Below are positions 58,546 through 64,000 of a DNA stretch of 64,000 bases, one piece after another (position 1 is the stretch's first letter; each line of letters opens with the position of its first letter). The DNA is from Ideonella sp. (lineage in GTDB: Bacteria; Pseudomonadota; Gammaproteobacteria; Burkholderiales; Burkholderiaceae_C): positions 211,372 to 275,371 of the forward strand of contig JABTUY010000006.1 of the NCBI GenBank assembly GCA_015075165.1, read 5' to 3'. The notes beneath the pieces are model-generated. The model was not told the DNA's origin. It made no database searches and worked only from the letters and a program-made list of their open reading frames with translations. Position numbers and translations under genes: made by a program.

Positions 58546-60135
58546 ATGCGGATCGGAGTTCCGAAGGAGACGGCGGCGCAGGAGAAGCGCGTCGCCACCG
58601 TACCGGAGGTGGTGGCCAAGCTCGTCAAGCTTGGCTTCACGGTGTCGGTGCAGAGCGGCGCCGGCGACGCGGCCAACTTCACCGACGACGCCTATCGCGC
58701 GGCCGGCGCCGACGTGGTGCCCGATGCGGCCGCGCTGTGGGCGCAGTCCGACATCGTCTTCAAGGTGCGCCCGCCCACGCTCGACGAGGCGGCGCTGCTG
58801 CGCGAGGGCGGCACCTTCATCGGCTTCGTGTGGCCGGCGCAGAACCCGGCGTTGATGCAGGCGCTGGCCGCGCGCAAGGCCACCGCGCTGGCGATCGATT
58901 CGCTGCCGCGGCAGCTCTCGCGCGCGCAGAAGATGGACGCGCTCACGTCGATGGCGGGCGTGAGCGGCTACCGCGCGGTGATCGAGGCGGCCCATGCGTT
59001 CGGGCGCTTGTTCAACGGCCAGGTCACTGCCGCCGGCAAAATCGCGCCGGCCAAGGTGTTCATCGCCGGTGCCGGCGTCGCCGGGCTGGCGGCGATCGGC
59101 ACCGCCGCCAACATGGGCGCGATCGTGCGCGCCAACGACACGCGCGCCGAGGTCGCCGACCAGGTCACGTCGCTCGGCGGCGAGTTCGTCAAGGTCGACT
59201 ACGAAGAAGAGGGCTCGGGTGGCGGCGGCTACGCCAAGGTGATGAGCGAGGGCTTCCAGGCCGCGCAGCGCAAGATGTACGCCGAGCAGGCGGCCGATGT
59301 CGACATCATCATCACCACCGCGCTGATCCCGGGCAAGCCGGCGCCGAAGCTGATCACCGCCGAGATGGTGCAAAGCATGAAGCCCGGCAGCGTGATCGTC
59401 GACATGGCGGCCGAGCAGGGCGGCAACTGCGAGCTCACCGTGCCCGGCGAGGCGGTGGTGCGCCACGGCGTGACGATCGTCGGCTACACCGATCTCGCGA
59501 GCCGCCTGGCGCGGCAGAGCTCGACGCTGTACTCGAGCAACCTGCTGCGCCTGACCGAGGAGCTGTGCAAGACGAAAGACGGCGCGATCGACGTCGACAT
59601 GGCAGACGACGCGATCCGCGGCCTCACGGTGATCAAGGCGGGCACCGTCACCTGGCCGCCGCCGCCGCTGAAGCTGGCGGCGCCGCCGGCGGCGAAACCG
59701 GCGGCCGCGCCGGTCGCGCCGGCGGCCAAGAAGGGCCACGGCCACGGCGCCGGCGAGCCGATGTCGGGCGCCGCGCTGGTCACCGTGTTCGCGCTCGGCG
59801 CGATCGCGTTCGCACTGGTCGGCCTGTATGCACCGGCGAGCTTCCTGGCGCATTTCACGGTCTTCGTGCTGGCGTGCTTCATCGGCTACATGGTGATCTG
59901 GAACGTGACGCCGGCGCTGCACACGCCGCTGATGAGCGTGACCAACGCGATCTCGTCGATCATTGCGATCGGCGCGCTGATCCAGATCGCACCGCCGCTC
60001 GATGCCGCGGGTGCGGCCGACCGGCCGCACGTCTTGATCGTCGCGCTCGCGGTGTTCGCGCTCGCGCTCACCGCGGTCAACATGATCGGCGGCTTCGCGG
60101 TCACCCAGCGCATGCTGGCGATGTTCCGCAAGTGA
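58546..60135 (+). CDS. pntA: NAD(P) transhydrogenase subunit alpha
   Basis: A 529-residue PntA. The NAD-binding domain includes [20 protein letters not shown] and [20 protein letters not shown]. After a Pro/Ala-rich linker (about 380-410) come four membrane helices, starting [20 protein letters not shown]. With PntB it uses the proton gradient to drive NADPH formation. A CCAGGAGAG site precedes the ATG. Single-chain form, as in E. coli. Confidence 0.96.
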   Translation: MRIGVPKETAAQEKRVATVPEVVAKLVKLGFTVSVQSGAGDAANFTDDAYRAAGADVVPDAAALWAQSDIVFKVRPPTLDEAALLREGGTFIGFVWPAQNPALMQALAARKATALAIDSLPRQLSRAQKMDALTSMAGVSGYRAVIEAAHAFGRLFNGQVTAAGKIAPAKVFIAGAGVAGLAAIGTAANMGAIVRANDTRAEVADQVTSLGGEFVKVDYEEEGSGGGGYAKVMSEGFQAAQRKMYAEQAADVDIIITTALIPGKPAPKLITAEMVQSMKPGSVIVDMAAEQGGNCELTVPGEAVVRHGVTIVGYTDLASRLARQSSTLYSSNLLRLTEELCKTKDGAIDVDMADDAIRGLTVIKAGTVTWPPPPLKLAAPPAAKPAAAPVAPAAKKGHGHGAGEPMSGAALVTVFALGAIAFALVGLYAPASFLAHFTVFVLACFIGYMVIWNVTPALHTPLMSVTNAISSIIAIGALIQIAPPLDAAGAADRPHVLIVALAVFALALTAVNMIGGFAVTQRMLAMFRK

Positions 60136-60151
60136 CGGCCGCGAGCACACC

Positions 60152-61567
60152 ATGAGCCCCAGTCTTGTCACCGTCGCCTACATCGGCGCCACCATCCTGT
60201 TCATCCTCAGCCTCGGCGGCCTGTCGAACCCCGAGACCGCGCGCCGCGGCAACCTGTTCGGCGTCATCGGCATGACCATCGCCGTGCTGGCCACGGTGTT
60301 CGGGCCGCGCGTCACGCCGGCCGGCTGGGGCTGGATCGTCGGCGCGATGGTCGTCGGCGGCACCGTCGGCCTGCTGGCGGCCAAGAAGGTGCAGATGACG
60401 CAGATGCCCGAGCTGGTCGCGGCGATGCACAGCCTCGTCGGCCTGGCGGCGTGCCTGGTCGGCTATGCCAGCTATGTCGACACCTCCACCGTGTTCGCCA
60501 CGCCGGCCGAGAAGGCGATCCACGAGGTCGAGATCTACGTCGGCGTGCTGATCGGCGCCATCACCTTCTCGGGCTCGATCATTGCGTTCGGCAAGCTGTC
60601 GGGCAAGATCGGCGGCAAGCCGATGCTGCTGCCGGCGCGCCACTGGCTCAACCTGGCGGGCCTGCTGGTCGTGGTGTGGTTCGGCCGCGCGTTCCTGCAC
60701 GCCGAGTCGATCGGCGGCGGCATGGTCCCGCTGCTGGTCATGACGGCGATCGCGCTGCTGTTCGGCGTGCACATGGTGATGGCGATCGGCGGCGCCGACA
60801 TGCCGGTGGTGGTGTCGATGCTCAACAGCTACTCGGGCTGGGCCGCCGCCGCCACCGGCTTCATGCTCAGCAACGACCTGCTGATCGTGGTCGGCGCGCT
60901 GGTCGGCTCGTCGGGCGCGATCCTGAGCTACATCATGTGCCGCGCGATGAACCGCAACTTCGTCAGCGTGATCGCCGGCGGCTTCGGCTCCGGCGGCGGG
61001 GCGCCCGCGGCCGGCGGCGGCGCGGCGCAACCGGCCGGCGAGGTCAGCCCGATCACCGCGGCCGAGACCGCCGAGCTGCTGCGCGAGGCCAAACACGTCG
61101 TCATCGTGCCGGGCTACGGCATGGCGGTGGCACAGGCCCAGCACACGGTCTACGAGATCACCAAGCTGCTGCGCGACAAGGGTGTGAGCGTGCGCTTCGG
61201 CATCCACCCGGTGGCCGGCCGCATGCCGGGCCACATGAACGTGCTGTTGGCCGAGGCGAAGGTGCCGTACGACATCGTGCTCGAGATGGACGAGATCAAT
61301 GCCGACTTCCCCGACACCGACGTGTCGATGGTCATCGGCGCCAACGACATCGTGAACCCGGCCGCGCAGGATGACCCGGCGAGCCCGATCGCCGGCATGC
61401 CGGTGCTCGAGGTGTGGAAGGCCAAGACCAGCATCGTGATGAAGCGCAGCATGGCCAGCGGTTACGCCGGCGTCGACAACCCGCTGTTCTACAAGGACAA
61501 CAACCGCATGCTGTTCGGCGACGCGAAGAAGATGCTCGACGAGGTGCTGGCGGCGCTCAGGGCCTGA
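60152..61567 (+). CDS. pntB: NAD(P) transhydrogenase subunit beta
   Basis: A 471-residue PntB. The membrane part (residues 1-260) contains [20 protein letters not shown], with the His in the proton channel, and [20 protein letters not shown]. The NADP-binding domain includes [40 protein letters not shown] and [16 protein letters not shown]. It starts 16 bp after pntA, one operon. Confidence 0.97.
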   Translation: MSPSLVTVAYIGATILFILSLGGLSNPETARRGNLFGVIGMTIAVLATVFGPRVTPAGWGWIVGAMVVGGTVGLLAAKKVQMTQMPELVAAMHSLVGLAACLVGYASYVDTSTVFATPAEKAIHEVEIYVGVLIGAITFSGSIIAFGKLSGKIGGKPMLLPARHWLNLAGLLVVVWFGRAFLHAESIGGGMVPLLVMTAIALLFGVHMVMAIGGADMPVVVSMLNSYSGWAAAATGFMLSNDLLIVVGALVGSSGAILSYIMCRAMNRNFVSVIAGGFGSGGGAPAAGGGAAQPAGEVSPITAAETAELLREAKHVVIVPGYGMAVAQAQHTVYEITKLLRDKGVSVRFGIHPVAGRMPGHMNVLLAEAKVPYDIVLEMDEINADFPDTDVSMVIGANDIVNPAAQDDPASPIAGMPVLEVWKAKTSIVMKRSMASGYAGVDNPLFYKDNNRMLFGDAKKMLDEVLAALRA

Positions 61568-61761
61568 GTAGCTGCGCCGCCTGGCGCGCCGCTCGGGTGC
61601 GGCCGATTCACTCACCTCACAGCTTCCGAGACTCTGAGGCCCGCTGCGCGCTCTCGCGCCACACCGTCGGCCGGTCCGACGCCGGGCGGCGCGCTATCGA
61701 ATCCCCTGATCGCCCCCACTGTGGGCGTCCCGCAGAATCGGCTGCGAGATCGGGAGCGACG

Positions 61762-63438
61762 ATGGACAAGATCTGGCTCAAGCAATACCCGGCCGGCGTG
61801 CCGGCGCAGATCCAGGTCGACCTCTACCCGTCGCTGGTGGCATTGGTGGAGGAGAGCTTCACCAAGTACCGCGCGCTGCCGGCCTACCACTTCATGGGCC
61901 GCACGTTCACGTTCGGCCAGATCGACGATGCGTCGCGTGCGCTGGCCGCGTACCTGCAGACACTCGGCCTTGCCAAGGGCGACCGGGTGGCGATCATGCT
62001 GCCCAACGTGCCGCAATACCCGGTGGCGGTGGCCGGCGTGCTGCGCGCGGGCTACGTGGTCGTCAACGTCAACCCGCTGTACACGCCGCGCGAGCTCGAG
62101 CACCAGTTGAAGGATTCCGGTGCCAAGGCGATCCTGATCCTCGAGAACTTCGCCGCCACGCTGGCGCAGGTGATCGACGCGGTGCCGGCCAAGCAGGTGC
62201 TGCTCGCCGCGATGGGCGACATGCTCGGCCTCGTCAAGGGCGCGATCGTCAACCATGTGGTGCGCAAGGTGCGCAAGATGGTGCCGCCGTACTCGCTGCC
62301 CGGCGCCGTGCGCTTCAACGAAGCGTTGGCGCGCGGCCGGCGCAAGTCGTACGTGCCGCCGAAGATCGGCCCCGACGACATCGCGGTGCTGCAGTACACC
62401 GGCGGCACCACCGGCGTCAGCAAGGGCGCGGTGCTGCTGCATCGGTGCCTGGTGGCCAACGTGCTGCAGTCCGAGGCCTGGTACCAGCCGGCGCTGAAAA
62501 AGATCCCGGCCGGCGAGCAGATCGTCACCGTCTGCGCGCTGCCGCTGTATCACATCTTCGGCTTCAACACCAACATGATGCTGTCGATGCGCATGGGCGG
62601 GGCCAACATCCTGATTCCCAACGCGCGCGACATCCCGGCGCTGCTGAAGGACCTGTCGCACCACAAGTTCCACAGCTTCCCGGCGGTCAACACGCTGTTC
62701 AACGCGATCGCCAACCACGCCGATTTCGACAAGGTCGACTGGAGTGCGCTGAAGATCAGCGTCGGCGGCGGCATGGCGGTGCAGCAGGCCACCGCGCGGC
62801 TGTGGCTGGAGAAAACCGGCTGCCCGATCTGCGAGGGCTACGGTTTGTCGGAAACCAGCCCGTCGGCCACCTGCAACCCGGTCGACGCCACCGCGTACTC
62901 GGGCACCATCGGGCTGCCGATGCCCAACACCGAGCTCGCGCTGCTCGACGACGCCGGGCTCGAGGTGCCGATGGGCACACCCGGCGAGATCGCGATCCGC
63001 GGGCCGCAGGTGATGGCCGGCTACTGGCAACGGCCCGACGAGACCGCCAAGGTGATGACGCCCGACGGCTTCTTCCGCACCGGCGACATCGGCACGGTCG
63101 ACGAGCGCGGCTACTTCCGCATCGTCGACCGCAAGAAGGACATGATCCTCGTCAGCGGCTTCAACGTGTACCCCAACGAAATCGAGGATGTGGTCTCGAA
63201 GATGCCGGGGGTCGTGGAGTGCGCGGCCGTGGGCGTGCCCGACGCCAAGACCGGCGAGGCCGTCAAGCTCGTGATCGTCAAGAAGGACCCGGCGTTGGAC
63301 GAGCCTGCCGTGCGCGCGTATTGCGAGACGCAGCTCACCGGCTACAAGAAGCCCAAGATCGTCGAGGTCCGCACCGAGTTGCCCAAGTCGACGGTGGGCA
63401 AGATCCTGCGCCGCGAGTTGAGGGAGACCAAGAAGTGA
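61762..63438 (+). CDS. fadD: Long-chain fatty acid-CoA ligase
   Basis: A 558-residue acyl-CoA synthetase. The AMP-binding motif is LQYTGGTTGVSKGAVLLH near residue 212, followed by YGLSETSPSATCNP, the hinge FRTGDIGTVDERGYFRIVDR and the catalytic Lys in STVGKILRRELRE near the C-terminus. It activates fatty acids with ATP and CoA for beta-oxidation or lipid synthesis. Its stop overlaps the next start. The 194-bp gap before it shows no gene. Confidence 0.95.
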   Translation: MDKIWLKQYPAGVPAQIQVDLYPSLVALVEESFTKYRALPAYHFMGRTFTFGQIDDASRALAAYLQTLGLAKGDRVAIMLPNVPQYPVAVAGVLRAGYVVVNVNPLYTPRELEHQLKDSGAKAILILENFAATLAQVIDAVPAKQVLLAAMGDMLGLVKGAIVNHVVRKVRKMVPPYSLPGAVRFNEALARGRRKSYVPPKIGPDDIAVLQYTGGTTGVSKGAVLLHRCLVANVLQSEAWYQPALKKIPAGEQIVTVCALPLYHIFGFNTNMMLSMRMGGANILIPNARDIPALLKDLSHHKFHSFPAVNTLFNAIANHADFDKVDWSALKISVGGGMAVQQATARLWLEKTGCPICEGYGLSETSPSATCNPVDATAYSGTIGLPMPNTELALLDDAGLEVPMGTPGEIAIRGPQVMAGYWQRPDETAKVMTPDGFFRTGDIGTVDERGYFRIVDRKKDMILVSGFNVYPNEIEDVVSKMPGVVECAAVGVPDAKTGEAVKLVIVKKDPALDEPAVRAYCETQLTGYKKPKIVEVRTELPKSTVGKILRRELRETKK

Positions 63439-64000
63439 AACCCTCTGCCCCCGACAAGCGCAAACCCCGGCCCTCGGCCGCCGTCTCTGACATGGGCGCG
63501 CGCGCCAAGCCCAAGGGCAACCCGCCGCTGGCCCTGGTGAGCGCGCCCTTGATCAACCTGGCGCAGCAACTTCGCGGTTGGACCGATTCGGTGCTGGGCA
63601 TCGCCGGCCCGGCTGCCGAGCTGACCTTGGGCCTTGTCAAGGCCAGCTCGAGCGACCCGAAGAAGCAGGCCGTGATCGGCCGCGCCGGCGCCACCTTGAA
63701 GCGCATGCGCGAGGCCGCCGGCATGACCGTGGACGAGTTGGCCCGCGCCGTGGACCTCTCCGACCCCGAACTTCTCGCCGCCGCCGAGAGCGGAGGTGCC
63801 GCGCTGCCGTTCGAGGTGGTGCTGCGGTTGGGTGGCGTGCTCGGCCGCAGCGACCCGCTGACGGCCACCATGAAGCTCGCGCGCGCCTTCAACCCGCAAC
63901 TGTGGAAGGCGATGGACGATCTGGGCGTCGGGCGCCTCGTGGTGCAGGTGGGACGCGAGCGCGAGCTGGCCAACGTCTACCGCGGCAATGACGAGGCGCG
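63435..64000 (+). CDS. XRE-type helix-turn-helix protein, cut by window edge
   Basis: An open frame of at least 188 residues from GTG 63435, overlapping the fadD stop. The first 60 residues are basic and Pro-rich with an amphipathic stretch (APLINLAQQLRGWTDSVLGI). An XRE helix-turn-helix follows (GATLKRMREAAGMTVDELAR, AVDLSDPELLAAAESGG) at about residues 90-130. The gene continues past the window. Coupling to fadD suggests a role linked to fatty acid metabolism, but this is only context. Confidence 0.75.
   Translation, partial: MKPSAPDKRKPRPSAAVSDMGARAKPKGNPPLALVSAPLINLAQQLRGWTDSVLGIAGPAAELTLGLVKASSSDPKKQAVIGRAGATLKRMREAAGMTVDELARAVDLSDPELLAAAESGGAALPFEVVLRLGGVLGRSDPLTATMKLARAFNPQLWKAMDDLGVGRLVVQVGRERELANVYRGNDEA

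Overview
The window is a high-GC piece of a Burkholderiales chromosome. The pilin with its glycosyltransferases, the kinase/PP2C/FHA trio, the H1-like SWIB protein and the dispersed GC-rich repeats point to the Rubrivivax/Leptothrix/Piscinibacter group, but no rRNA or marker gene fixes the genus. It has two parts: a transposable (Mu-like, BcepMu-type) prophage from the left edge to about 24.72 kb, and ordinary chromosome from there to the right edge.

Prophage. A divergent regulatory region at 15.2-15.4 kb separates two transcription units. Rightward is the early/transposition unit: BcepMu gp16-type DNA-binding protein, small membrane and winged-helix proteins, DUF3102 protein, DDE transposase A, ATPase B, several small unknowns, Gam, GemA and Mor. 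Many of these genes overlap at ATGA/GTGA junctions. Leftward are the repressor, a lipoprotein, then an adhesion block (signal-peptide-bearing tail protein, Ig-like fibre, DUF4874-like glycosidase-fold protein, 909-residue LamG plus 20-residue-repeat protein, fibre adaptor), then Mu gp25, gp26, gp27, terminase gp28, portal gp29 and protein F (gp30). Capsid and tail genes and the other prophage end must lie beyond the left edge. The right end carries two 13-bp direct repeats and a final CA, and it joins the glycine-rich loop of a host Ser/Thr kinase gene, which is thereby disrupted.

Chromosome 24.7-34.6 kb. The broken kinase is followed by its PP2C phosphatase and an FHA protein, then a metallo-beta-lactamase-fold phosphodiesterase, a sigma54-type promoter driving pilA, and two tandem O-oligosaccharyltransferase (PglL/TfpO-type) genes probably used to glycosylate the pilin. 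A DUF4143 ATPase behind a 33-bp inverted repeat faces a TumE-type toxin-antitoxin pair. That pair is bracketed by a perfect 72-bp duplication of the 3' end of moaC.

Chromosome 34.6-64 kb. moaC, an M48 TPR protease, a small membrane protein, an H1-like SWIB protein, uvrA, an ECF sigma factor with a putative membrane anti-sigma factor, recQ (with three in-frame 81-bp repeats in its zinc region) and ssb. Then comes an RND efflux/DUF2892/CsoR-family/OsmC group that appears to be regulated by two ATAC-GTAT operators overlapping its promoter. The remainder is a peptide-type ABC binding protein, a histidine phosphatase, an alpha/beta hydrolase, mnmA, a Nudix hydrolase, pntAB, fadD and the start of an XRE-type gene cut by the right edge. 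Two intergenic regions (52.44-52.67 and 54.24-54.52 kb) hold GC-rich repeat or hairpin elements. I saw no tRNA, rRNA or CRISPR.
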